Assembly (NCBI GenBank): GCA_030248215.1
Contig: JASANG010003763.1
Location: 169,304-233,303 of the forward strand
DNA length: 64,000 nt
Direction of reading: 5' to 3'
DNA from: Enoplolaimus lenunculus
Taxonomy: Eukaryota > Nematoda > Enoplea > Enoplida > Thoracostomopsidae
In this document: positions 44,659-53,965 of the stretch, in pieces
Position numbering within the stretch: position 1 is the first letter of the stretch
Layout: each line of letters starts with the position of its first letter
Made by a program: the position numbers and the translations under genes
Notes under the pieces: model-generated
Databases searched by the model: none
What the model was told of the DNA's origin: nothing
Seen by the model: the letters and a program-made list of their open reading frames with translations, nothing else

Positions 44659-47600
44659 ATGGATCAAACAGTTGCAAACTTAAACCAGGCGCTTCAGCAA
44701 GATTTAAGCCATCTGCAACAGGTACAATTTTATTTGTTTACTCTGGCCCATGTATAGAATATGGTCGTAGCAGTAAACATATTCGTAAGCTTAAGCCTAA
44801 GCGTAAGAATGAGCATATGCCGAAACATATCTCTCAGAAATGCGGGCCAATGTTAAGAACAGGGGCGGAACAGTGTTATAAGCATATTTTTAACCTTAAG
44901 CCGGCCCATGTATAGAACAGGACGGGATCGTTTTCCGGAGGGTCAATAATAGAGTCAGCTTAAGCTTTAGACTTATTTTTTGCTTAGGCTTACGCTTAGG
45001 CTTAGCCTTAGGAGTACGCTCATCCATACGCTTAGGCTGACTTAGGCTTAGGCTTAGGCTTAAGAATATGCTTATACTACTGTTCCGGCTCTGTTGTATA
45101 CATCGGCCGCTTAAGCCTAAGCCTTATCAAACAATGAGCGTATTCCTAAACCTAAGCATCAGCCTAAGCGTAAGCCAAGCAAAAAATTAGTCTAAAGCTT
45201 AAACTTACTCTTTTCTAGTCGCACAAAAAACGTTCTGTCCCTGATCTGTACATGGGCCGAAATGCGTTCTGCTCCTAATCTTTACATTTGCTTTTGTTTG
45301 TAATTTTATGGCAAGCAGGACACTTCTGTTAAGCGATGAGGCGAGCACCAACGCATTTTTTAGAATAGTCTCGTCTGCTTAGGGTTGCGCTAATATTTGT
45401 CGTCCGGCGCCGTCTGTGGCTATTCGTTGCCCTCCGTTGCGGTCAAAGGCAAAAAGGGCGCTAGGGAGCTTTCCCGCCCTCGTTGGTCCGAACAGACGAA
45501 AATTTTTGCCTATTTGTAAGCATCGAATATTTTTCTGAACACCGTGGGGACTACCCTTTTGTACGAACTACTATATGAATTGAATATATATGGTTTCCCC
45601 CTTAATTTCTCCGAAACATGTGGTCATGCCGACAATCGAACCTCGGACCTCTCGCTCGCGAGTCAAACGCGCCGCCCATTACACCACGCGGCCGATATTA
45701 TAATTTTAAGTTCAATATGTGCACGTGTATGCATGTGTCTTGCACTACATACGCTATGCACATACACAAGTTAGATTGCAAACTACACGCAGTTTATTTT
45801 CTACGCATTGCAGACTTTTCTGCAACTGCTTTGCACCTTACCTACCAGTATTAAGGATTGCAACATCAGAGAGAAGATTTTAAAGCCACAAATTTCTAAA
45901 TAAACTTTTTGCTAACATCGTTGTCAGAAGGTAGGCTTAACGGCGTTGCTTTAAGTACGCCCAAATGCTGACATCGACCAATGGCGTACTCACGAACAGT
46001 ATTGGCAACCAAAGAAGCGGAACTCGGATCTCTAGTCATAACAGTATAAACCAGATGGTTCATGTTACTTTAAGGGGCGTCCAGGTTTCTGGTGAATCTA
46101 TAAAAGAGTAGGTTTACATTGTAGATTACATTTTTTGCTTTGACTTAGGCTTTGGCGTAGGCTTTGGAACGCATTTTTGCAACGCTATGGCTTAGGCTTA
46201 GGAATACGCTTATTTTGCTGTTACTCCCCTTAAAGTAACAATGGCCAGCCAGCGTGTAAACGGATAGTAAACATAACGGAAACGGAAATCGGATATTGAA
46301 CTATGGAAGTATCAAAGATGTTTAACTGTACTGCCAACAATTGTGGCATGTAAATATTTGCCGTTATTTGTAATTTAAAGAAAAAACAGCGAATGCACAG
46401 AAATTGTTAAGACGTTGACTGAATTTTGCAATTATACTGTTTCAAATCGAACAATTGCAGCATATTTGTAATGAGAAATTGCGAAATATATACTTGATTT
46501 ATAACTAATTTGTAGCGTAAAAAAACACACAATTTCCGGTATTTCTATAACAGAAACGGATTCAGACACCGATTTTTACCGGAAACAAATACCCGGTTAC
46601 ATCCTGGTATAAACGATTGTATTCGTTTCGTTGTTGCTTTTATTCAGCTTTGTTTGCGTGATTATTACTTGCGGCCAACAATTGTCGAGCTCAGATAGCT
46701 CTTGGCTATTTGAAGATTCAAAATATACTGTGCATGCGCCCCTTAGGTTCATCCCCTGGCACATCCGTCCATCGGCGTACGTCACCGTCCGTCAGCCTGC
46801 GGTAACGTACTCGTAAGACAATGATTTTCCCTCTAATCCTAAGATTTTTTTATATGACGAACCGACCCTCGCTACATGAAAAGGAACCGCTGTGAAGCAC
46901 AGAAGGCTAAGGAGAATCGCATGGGTGCCCAAAGGGGTCGAGTGGGTGTCCTTGGTGACCTGCAAGGTGGTTGCGAGGGGCAACATTCTGAACGAACAAA
47001 AGCTGTTAAATTTTCATTTCTGAGCGCTGCAGTAAGCGTTTTGTCTTTATTCTTCGCGTGCACGAAACCAAGTTTGGCACTTTTGTGGTTCCTCCCATAG
47101 TTGAAAAGATTCCTCCCTCCACATCGATTTCGTTTACAGGGAGGATGCCACCCTCTGATACCCTGTAATTTGTAAGATACTAAGCAGGATGGGGGCTGTC
47201 ACCCCCCAAAGCCCCACGCATTAAGCGCTTCTCATGCATTCACGCCACAATAGTTCAAAACTATAAACTTTATAGCCATTTAAATAATAAAACGCTTAAT
47301 GCAGGGGGCTTGGCGGTGGCAACCACTGATCATGCTTAGTATCCCTTCATATCACACGGGATGCAGGCCGGCGACAGCCTGCCTGAAAAACATAACACAA
47401 AGTGGACGAAAATACTTTGCACTAGAAACTAGTTTTTAAAACAGGAAAACAAAGCATTTTTATGTTACAATTGAAAAAATTCATCCAAATTTGGCGTAGC
47501 GGCGAGGGGGAAACTACAAAAGTGATCCAAGTTTAAAAGTATTAAACATGGAATATTGAATAATTTTTGAGGAAATTGCACGCATGCAAACGGAAATTGG

Positions 47601-50600
47601 TGTGCTTATCCGGGGTCAACCATACAACGGTGGCGATGGTACTGAGAAACGCGAAATTATTGGTTTAACAGATGGAGTTGGGACAGACTGCGACGGACGA
47701 ACTGTCTTAGCTGAAGTCGACATGAAAGATTTCCTCCCAAAAAATATCAAAGTATGTAAATGCTGTAAATATATTGACATATAAGGCCAATGTTACCTCA
47801 AGGGGTGTAACAATAGATTAAGCAAGCGTATTAATAAAAGCGTTGCAAAAATGCGTTCCTAAGCCTAAGCCTAAGCAAAAAAATGTAATCTAGAATCCAA
47901 ACCTACTCTTTTATAGACCCACCAGCAACCTGGACGTCCCTTAAAGTATTAACATGGGCAACATTTAATATACTGTAAATTCTAATGAGCTGATTAATCG
48001 ACTTTAGCTAACGGGTTAAGTATTTTTGAGTTTAATAACAGTAAACGATAATTGCATCAACTGAGAATTCGGTAGGTACTATTTTTAATCCCCTACAGAC
48101 AAAGGGTGAAGGTATGCTATATATACACTGACCTTCAGTTTTGTGAACTGAATAAACCTGGTGTACATTATAGTTTACAAATGTTACAAAAATAAATCTT
48201 AACGCTTGAAAATCAAAATTCAGTTCACCGGCTGTCGAGAAATGCCGTACGGTGACAGACGGCGCCGGGCGTCATCGGAAGTATAGCGCCAACCAATACC
48301 TACTAAGCGAATGTTTGTAGGTCCGGTATAGCATACCTGCAACAATAAACGGCCCATGTATAGAACAGGCCGGAACAGTAGTATAAGCATAATCCTAAGC
48401 CTAAGCCTAAGCCTAAGACTAAGCATAAGCAAAAAAAATCGTCTAATACTTAAACTGACTCTATTATAGCCCCTCCGGCAAACAATCCGGCCCTGTTCTA
48501 TACATGGGCCCAATAAACTGTACCCAGCTCTACAGTGTGATATGGGTACTTTTTAGTTTCCACTCAAGGGGGCACTGTCCCTGGGAACCTTTCGTAATTT
48601 CAAAGGACCCTAAGCAGGGTTGGGTGCTGTCGCCCTCCAAATCTCCTACAATAAGTAGGTCATAAGAACAGCGTAACTTTCTAATGAAGTACTTTTGAAA
48701 CGGTGTTTTGGGCGCTCGAGTGTGTAAGAATCGCTTACTGTGATGGGCTTGGGGGGAGGCGACGCAGTGTAACGTTTGGAATAAACTGCTGAACCTTGCA
48801 GTATATCGGTTTTTTTCAAAAGGTAGTCAGGTCCTACAGAATTACCGGTCGACTCCAAAATAAATTGTTTTTGGGTGAGTCTATAGCCACTGGGGGTGAG
48901 GGTTGCGCAATCTCTCATCGAAAAATTTGGACTCCAGAAAAGTTAGCCCACGAACAGACCGTGTGAATTGTCCGCATACCCGTCCTAGAAGTTTTTTGCG
49001 CCTTTCTTAAAATATTGAGTTGTGTGGCATAAACGGATAGTAAATGTAAACGGGGCATGTGAATTTTCCACATACACGGGCGTCCCCGCGGAGGGGGGCA
49101 TTGGGGGGCCGTGGCCCTCTAAATTTGGCTAAGTAAATATAACGGGACCGAAAAACGGTAAAATAAATGTCAACTGTTAACCAGAGATCTATTGCCCACA
49201 CATCTTTGTCCAGCAACTGAAAATGGAGAGTAAAATTGACTCTCCGAAATAGGCTCCACGGGACTACACAAACTGAGTCAAAATTTGACTCCGCCAGAGT
49301 CAAACGTGCGACCCCGTGAGTCGAATTTGACTTCGGCGGAGTCAAATTTGTCTCTAGTAGTTCCGTAGAGCCTGTTTTGGAGAAAGTCAATTTGACTCAC
49401 TAATTTTTAAAGTGTAGATTCGAATAAGAGTAATTTTCAAGCATATAAAACTAACATATTCGTGTTTCCTTGGGACCATTCTTGTTGTGTATGCATTTTG
49501 AGCTTGACCAATCACAAATTTTAGGTTGCAGTTAAAGCAAATGTGCTAATAATCGAAGCGAAGCAAAAACAAACTGAGGGTCACACATATTTATCTCACC
49601 ATTTGGTACGAAAAATTGACTTACCTCATGTAAGTTTGCCACGGATAAGTCGTATCCTACACTACAAAAAATGGTGAGTCAAATTGACTCTCTCAAACAG
49701 AGTCAAATTCGACTCCGCCTGGGTCAAACGAGCAACTCAGTGAGTTGAATTTAACTCAGTTTGTGTAGTTCCGTAGAGGCTATTTCGGAGAGACTGAATT
49801 TGAGTTACAATTTTTTGCAGTGTACATACAACATTTTCACTGAGGACCAGGGTATAACTGGATATCCGTTTCCGGTAAAAATCGATGTCCGTTTTTAAGT
49901 TTTCGTTATAGAAATACCAGAAATTCGATCAGTTTTACACTGAAAATTAGTTATAAACACCGTATATACCTCGCAATTTTTCATTACAGATTTGGTTGCA
50001 CGCTTCAATTCTGCTGGCAGAAAAATAAAACATCTTTGAAACTTTCATACTTGAACATTAATTTTCCGTTTCCGTTGCCGTCATTTTTAATATCCGTTTA
50101 GACCCAGCTGAGAACTGGTAGCACTTTTTATACGGGGTTCACTTTATAACTGGGGCAGCTAGGGACGTGTTTTGTTTTTATTAAACTACTGAGTAACATT
50201 TGGTCTGCTTATAGATCTCATATCATATTAAAAAAATTAGTATTTATCTGCTATTAACATGTGTAGGTCACCTTTTGTTCTTCAATATCATGATATTGGA
50301 TTGTTGTCTGCGAATATAATATATGTTTTCAGAAGTGTGCATACTTGAGGTAACGTACCCAAATTGTCCTGTTGAATGTCATATACTAGAATTTGAAATG
50401 TAAAATTTGAATTATGAAGCTGTGGGTCTAAGCGATTTTGTGTCGAAAGCGAATTTGCAAGTGTGTACCTTCCATTTATTTACTAACACACTAGATTACA
50501 CTGTCCCGCTGAATATTATATGATATTCGCATAAATGTCCCACAGTATCATTGACCAGCATTAGGCTTAGACTTAGGTTTAGGCTTTGGCTAATAGTTAT

Positions 50601-50787
50601 ATAAGCTCATTTTTACGCTTAGGCTTATAAACTTAGGAATATGTTTAAACTACTGTTACGGCCCTGTTCTTTACTTTGGTTCTATTTTTTGACTAAAAAC
50701 TTTTAGAACATTGACACGTCATCGATACAATCACACTTAACATCGGATAAGATCTTGAAAGTAACGATGTCACAAGATGAAAAGTGA
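44659..50787 (+). CDS. Small heat-shock-like protein (alpha-crystallin domain), four exons
   Basis: Exons 44659-44721, 47572-47751, 49525-49629, 50707-50787; every junction is phase 0 and the joined protein has 142 residues, typical of small heat-shock proteins. The N-terminus is a Gln-rich helix (DQTVANLNQALQQDLSHLQQ). The alpha-crystallin domain runs from about residue 60: VLAEVDMKDFLPKNIKV, then VLIIEAKQKQ, the HHLVRKIDLP strand, and IDTSSIQSHLTSDKILKV, matching the family's VDVxxFxPEEIKV, FxRxxxLP and VDxxxIxSxLSxDGxL pattern. It is divergent: the usual DG turn reads DK, and no I-x-I tail motif is seen. By family, an ATP-independent chaperone forming oligomers. The introns (2.85, 1.77 and 1.08 kb) are filled with transposons. 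No heat-shock elements were identified; the first exon is the least certain. Confidence 0.82.
44845..45258. mobile_element. Middle telomere-repeat MITE of the nest
   Basis: Perfect duplication GAAATGCG (44837-44844, 45259-45266). GGCCAATGTTAAGAACAGGG left, CCCTGATCTGTACATGGGCC right. Its own CCTAAG array is split by the element at 44903-45109. Confidence 0.9.
44903..45109. mobile_element. Inner telomere-repeat MITE of the nest
   Basis: GGCCCATGTATAGAACAGGA left, CTCTGTTGTATACATCGGCC right, flanked by CTTAAGCC (44895-44902, 45110-45117), itself a piece of the host element's telomere-like array. Inside are CTTAGGCTTAGG runs in the opposite orientation to the host's. Confidence 0.9.
45610..45790 (-). 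repeat. tRNA-like SINE copy
   Basis: On the minus strand GGCCGCGTGGTGTAATGGGC (A-box-like) is followed about 35 bases later by CCGAGGTTCGATTGTCGGC (B-box). The terminal GCCG/CGGC can pair. A real tRNA is not excluded, but the flanking CATGTGTCTTGCAC-type sequence resembles the other SINE copies. Confidence 0.45.
46057..46246. mobile_element. Telomere-repeat MITE, TTACTTTAAGGGGCG subfamily
   Basis: GGTTCATGTTACTTTAAGGG left, CCCCTTAAAGTAACAATGGCC right (near-perfect inverse), GGCTTAGG words and an ATTTTTGCAACGC spacer inside. In intron 1 of the heat-shock gene. Confidence 0.85.
46248..46612. repeat. AACCGGATATC-type repeat
   Basis: It runs from GTAAACGGATAGTAAAC to TACCCGGTTACATCCTGG. The same interior (ACAGAAACGG, TACCGGAAAC, GAGAAATTGCG) is found inverted at 49851-50110 and in part at 17445-17512. 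Confidence 0.55.
46810..47570. other. Intron 1 sequence without a recognised feature
   Basis: Short GGGGGC-rich blocks (47140-47230, 47300) resemble remnants of the G-run family. No exon or complete element was found. Confidence 0.35.
47785..47960. mobile_element. Telomere-repeat MITE, TTACTTTAAGGGGCG subfamily, inverse
   Basis: GGCCAATGTTACCTCAAGGG left, GACGTCCCTTAAAGTATTAA right; flanks ACATATAA and ACATTTAA (7 of 8). It starts 33 bases after the donor of heat-shock exon 2. Confidence 0.87.
48351..48510. mobile_element. Telomere-repeat MITE, compact reference copy
   Basis: Only 160 bases, with a perfect duplication CAATAAAC (48343-48350, 48511-48518). Ends GGCCCATGTATAGAACAGGC and CCCTGTTCTATACATGGGCC are exact inverses over 18 bases. 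Inside: four CCTAAG units, GCAAAAAAAATCGTCTAA, and GCCCCTCCGGCAAAC. Confidence 0.95.
49224..49416. mobile_element. Palindromic MITE, GGTGAGTCAAATTGACTC family
   Basis: Inverted GACTCTCCGAAATAGGCTC and GAGCCTGTTTTGGAGAAAGTC arms with GACTCCGCCAGAGTC between. The left terminus is eroded. In intron 2 of the heat-shock gene. Confidence 0.7.
49662..49826. mobile_element. Palindromic MITE, GGTGAGTCAAATTGACTC family
   Basis: CACTACAAAAAATGGTGAGT left, TTACAATTTTTTGCAGTG right, near TA on both sides. It starts 33 bases after the donor of heat-shock exon 3. Confidence 0.75.
49851..50110. repeat. AACTGGATATCCG-type repeat, inverse copy
   Basis: CAGGGTATAACTGGATATCC left, TTAATATCCGTTTAGACCC right. 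Shares GTATATACCTCGCAATTTC-type interior with 46248-46612. Confidence 0.55.
50132..50560. mobile_element. GGTTCACGTTATAACTGG palindrome element, partial
   Basis: Left arm GGGGTTCACTTTATAACTGG, GGCAGCTAGGGACGTG; interior ATCATGATATT and GAATATTATATGATATTC. The right terminus is lost beside a telomere-repeat fragment. Confidence 0.6.
50560..50684. mobile_element. Telomere-repeat MITE, left-truncated
   Basis: GGCTTAGACTTAGGTTTAGG, a TATAAGCTCATTTTTACG spacer, and the right part CTACTGTTACGGCCCTGTTC. It ends about 20 bases before the last heat-shock exon. Confidence 0.7.
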
Positions 50788-50823
50788 AAGGAATTCAACT
50801 ATAAATCAAATGTGGACCTGTAA

Positions 50824-51008
50824 GGGTTGCGCTATACTTTTGTTGACGTCCGGCGCCGTCCGTCACCGTGCAGTATCATTCGCAAATAACTCACATACGA
50901 TAACTAGTGGTACGAATGGTCACCGATGGTGACGTACAGATGACACGCGGTGACGGACGGCGCCATACGGGTGACGGATGGCGCCGGACGGTGATTATAG
51001 CGCAACCC
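50824..51008. mobile_element. GGGTTGCGC family element, compact copy
   Basis: Ends GGGTTGCGCTATACTTTTG and GATTATAGCGCAACCC, with TAA on both sides. Inside are inverted GGCGCCGTCCGTCACC blocks. 185 bases. Compare 3130-3609. Confidence 0.82.
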
Positions 51009-51136
51009 TAACACCAGAACAGAAAAAATTTGCGATCAGCAACAAACTTTTATTATTAATATAACCGAATCTTTAACCCAGTAAACCCATGAACATTGAA
51101 AATGTTGCTCAGCATTGCTGTATACACCTTAAATTC

Positions 51137-51285
51137 ACAAGCCCGTAGCCAGATCACCTTGCTAGGGGGGGTAAACTTTTTTCAGCAGGGGCATACAAGG
51201 GGTTTCGTTCACTTACAAGCGAAATTGAAAATTTTCCAGGGGGGGCGAGCCCCCCTGGCCCCCTTGGCTACGGGCCCGTAGATTA
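51137..51285. mobile_element. Small GCCCGTAGCCA element
   Basis: AAGCCCGTAGCCAGATCACC left, CTTGGCTACGGGCC right; GGGGGG runs and AAATTGAAAATTTTCC inside. Second copy of the 23768 family. Confidence 0.65.
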
Positions 51286-51408
51286 TTATAAAATCAAAAC
51301 AAACATGAATATTATACAGTAAACCACCGAATATCAAAATATGAATCTGTCCGGAAGCATCAAATTGAAGGTGAACTGTAAGCTAAAATATTGCAAACAG
51401 CAATCGAA

Positions 51409-51588
51409 TATATGTAAATATCAGAGGCGGAACGTTTTTCTGTGGGTCTGCAATACAGTAAGCTTTAAGCTTTAGATTATTATTTTTCTTACACTTTACG
51501 CTTTAGGCTTCAGTATAAGCTCATACTTACGCTTAGGTTTAGAAACATGCTTATACTACTGTTACGGTTTTGTTCTCTACATTTGGCC
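51409..51588. mobile_element. Telomere-repeat MITE, eroded
   Basis: TATGTAAATATCAGAGGCGG and AACGTTTTTCTGTGGG left, TACTGTTACGG...TCTACATTTGGCC right; only a few TTAGG words remain inside. Confidence 0.75.
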
Positions 51589-51599
51589 GAATTGGCAAA

Positions 51600-52365
51600 C
51601 AATGTCATATTATACACGTAAGCATGGCTCGTGTACACTTTACCTCCAGAGGTTTCTAAATGCTCAAATTTTAGCATAATTTTAACTGTTGGGCTTAGGA
51701 TTAAGTTTAAGCTTAAAGCTTGTAGAATAAATAAGTACGAGTATTATATAACGGTTACAAAACTATACAAATACTTAATGAGGATAACAGTAAAGCACTG
51801 TGTAAAATATTTAAAATAATTGAAAACATATATCAACTAAGTCTGCTGGAGCTACGGAATCTGGACCCTCTAGGATTTTGATAAAAACTTATCCATCCTA
51901 TGGATCTCGACGAGTTGAATATAACAGTGCCATTTTTATGGCTGCATGATATACGGTTCAGAAGTAATGGCTCTCGAAATTATAGTGCAAACATCGCTCA
52001 GATTGCAAGAGGAAGTATCTATCATTCACATGTTCGTAAAATATAAGCTTAACCAGGTTTATTCCTTACACCAATTTGATTGCTGTTTGTACATGTTTTA
52101 TATGGTAAAAAGTTAAAAGTTAAAGGGTTATAACTATAGAACCGGGAGCCCTACAGCGCTAATAATGCACCGTTCAACTTAGCGCGTCAAAACCTATAAA
52201 CTGAACTATTTTTTTATCAAATTCCTAGGGAGTCCATATTCCGTGAATGAAAAAGTATACTGTATTTAAGAGCAAATTAAAATAGATCATAAAAATGCAT
52301 ATATCAGCTATATTTTTGAAATAGCAAATTCAAGATTAAGGGAAGCGCTAGGCTCGACGCGTTGT
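51600..52365. other. Intergenic stretch, nothing identified
   Basis: AT-rich; the 62-codon frame at 51631 has no splice sites or motif. No complete repeat recognised. Confidence 0.35.
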
Positions 52366-52559
52366 TTCGGCCCATGTTGACTATGAAGACCTGCTCACTA
52401 AAGGCTAAGCCAAAAATCCTAAGCATAAACATAAGCCTAACAGAGCCTCCGAGTCTCCAAGCCCCAAATTCGTCTTACCACCAAATGGGCTCATATGATT
52501 GCATGGGATTTAGTCAAACAGACGCACGCGGCACATAAAGGGGTTTTTTACGTTTCTCC

Positions 52560-53125
52560 CTGCCCGGGTTTGCCTAAAATGGTTCAACTTTGAATATATT
52601 TTTGCATATTTGAGCTTCTCATGATCTCACCTGATCATTCCACGCCTAAATTTTAATTTTCGAAAAATTCGAATTTTTAAGGTCCAAAGATCCCTTCTTG
52701 GACCCAAAAAAAATTTGTCAAAAAGTTTGACAAATTATATACCATACGACGCAGCTTGCGGAGCTGTGTAAAATAATGTTAACGTTTTCGCAATTAGACG
52801 ATTGGTTAACAAAGCATGGTCAAATAACTGATTTGCTCTGCTGCCAAACATTTGGAACGACGCCAAATCCGTATTAGCCTATAATTAGTTAACCAATCGT
52901 CTAATTACGGACAAATTAACACCACTGAACTTAGCTACGCAACCTGCATGGCGAGAAATATAATTTGTCCAACTTTTGACAAAAAATTTTAGGTCCCGGG
53001 GGATAGAATAGGAACCTTAAAATTGAATTTTTCAAATTTAGGTGTGGACTGATCAGGGGAGGTCATGAGAAGCTCAAACATGCAAAAAATTTGAATTAAA
53101 CGATTTTTAGGTACTCAGGCTGGGG
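52560..53125. mobile_element. Large palindromic element with an inner palindrome
   Basis: Arms TTTTGCATATTTGAGCTTCT...TCACCTGATCATTCC and the inverse GGACTGATCAGGGGAGG...AAGCTCAAACATGC. Within them lies a second inverted pair, TTAGACGATTGGTTAAC and GTTAACCAATCGTCTAA. A piece of one arm occurs at 43180-43345. No coding capacity. Confidence 0.65.
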
Positions 53126-53290
53126 AGATAACAGAAAAGATCTCAATAAAGCATAGTGCATACTAATTCGAATCATTGATTTTTTTACTAATTTTTTACC
53201 ATTGAGATAAGTGAACAATACAGTCATCTTAAATAACAGTATTAATATAAACACATAATATAGCGAGATCAAAGCAAATGTGACATGATG

Positions 53291-53600
53291 TTTATGCGTG
53301 GTTCACGTTATAATGAGGCAAACTGGACCATGTTTTGTCCTTTGCACAATAGAAGGCAACATTTAGTTTGCGCGTTGATCCGCTATCAAAATCAAAAAAT
53401 TTGAATTGTCTGCTATCCTGATGTGATAACAATGTCTGTTATGTTTGTTATTCGCGTAAATGTACAGTGATACCATGCGGCATATGGCTATTTGTATGCG
53501 ATGATAACTTGAAAGCTGGGATTTGTAAAGCCAATGACATATCGCATTCACATTTTGTCGTCATATCTGCTATTTTAGATCAGAACATTTTGTGTTGCTG
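53291..53600. mobile_element. GGTTCACGTTATAATGAGG palindrome element
   Basis: TGCGTGGTTCACGTTATAA left, with CCATGTTTTGTCC; CATTTTGTCGTCATATCTG on the right. A diverged relative of 16347-17022. Confidence 0.6.
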
Positions 53601-53611
53601 ATTGTTGCACG

Positions 53612-53800
53612 GGCCCATGTTACTTTTAGAGCCGTCCCGGTTTTGGTGGGTTTGTAAAAGATTAGGCTTATATTCTAGACTACATTTTTTGGTTAGGCTT
53701 AGGCTTAGGATTAGGAATACGCTTTTGCAACGATTAGGCTTAGGCTTAGGCTTAGTAATACGCCTAATTTACTGTTACGGCCCTAAAAGTAGCGTTGGCC
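53612..53800. mobile_element. Telomere-repeat MITE, TTACTTTAAGGGGCG subfamily
   Basis: GGCCCATGTTACTTTTAGAG left, CGGCCCTAAAAGTAGCGTTG right; flanks GTTGCACG and GTTTCACG (7 of 8). Two CTTAGG arrays are separated by ACGCTTTTGCAACG. Confidence 0.9.
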
Positions 53801-53965
53801 GTTTCACGTATGTGTAGTACATAATGTCCACAATACATATAATCCTATCTGACTTAATCGCTTAGTGCAATTCGAATCCAAGCTTGAAATGAAATGTCAG
53901 ACGAAATTGAAAATATTCATGCGAGAAATGATTAAGCTTTAATAAATATTGCAGTAAATCAGTGA

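Larger units (their letters stand above)
44745..45295. mobile_element. Outer telomere-repeat MITE of a three-deep nest
   Basis: Left end GGCCCATGTATAGAATATGG with a short CCTAAGCG array; right end GCGTTCTGCTCCTAATCTTT. It is split by the element at 44845-45258. It starts 23 bases after the donor of heat-shock exon 1. Confidence 0.78.

Noticed and set aside
45610-45690. Functional tRNA gene on the minus strand
   Set aside because: A and B boxes are good, but the acceptor stem pairs only after shifting by one base, and flanks match other dispersed copies.
46631-46816. Signal-peptide-like frame (LLLFSFVCVIITCGQQL)
   Set aside because: Its second half translates GGGTTGCGC-family modules, and it lies in the heat-shock gene's first intron.
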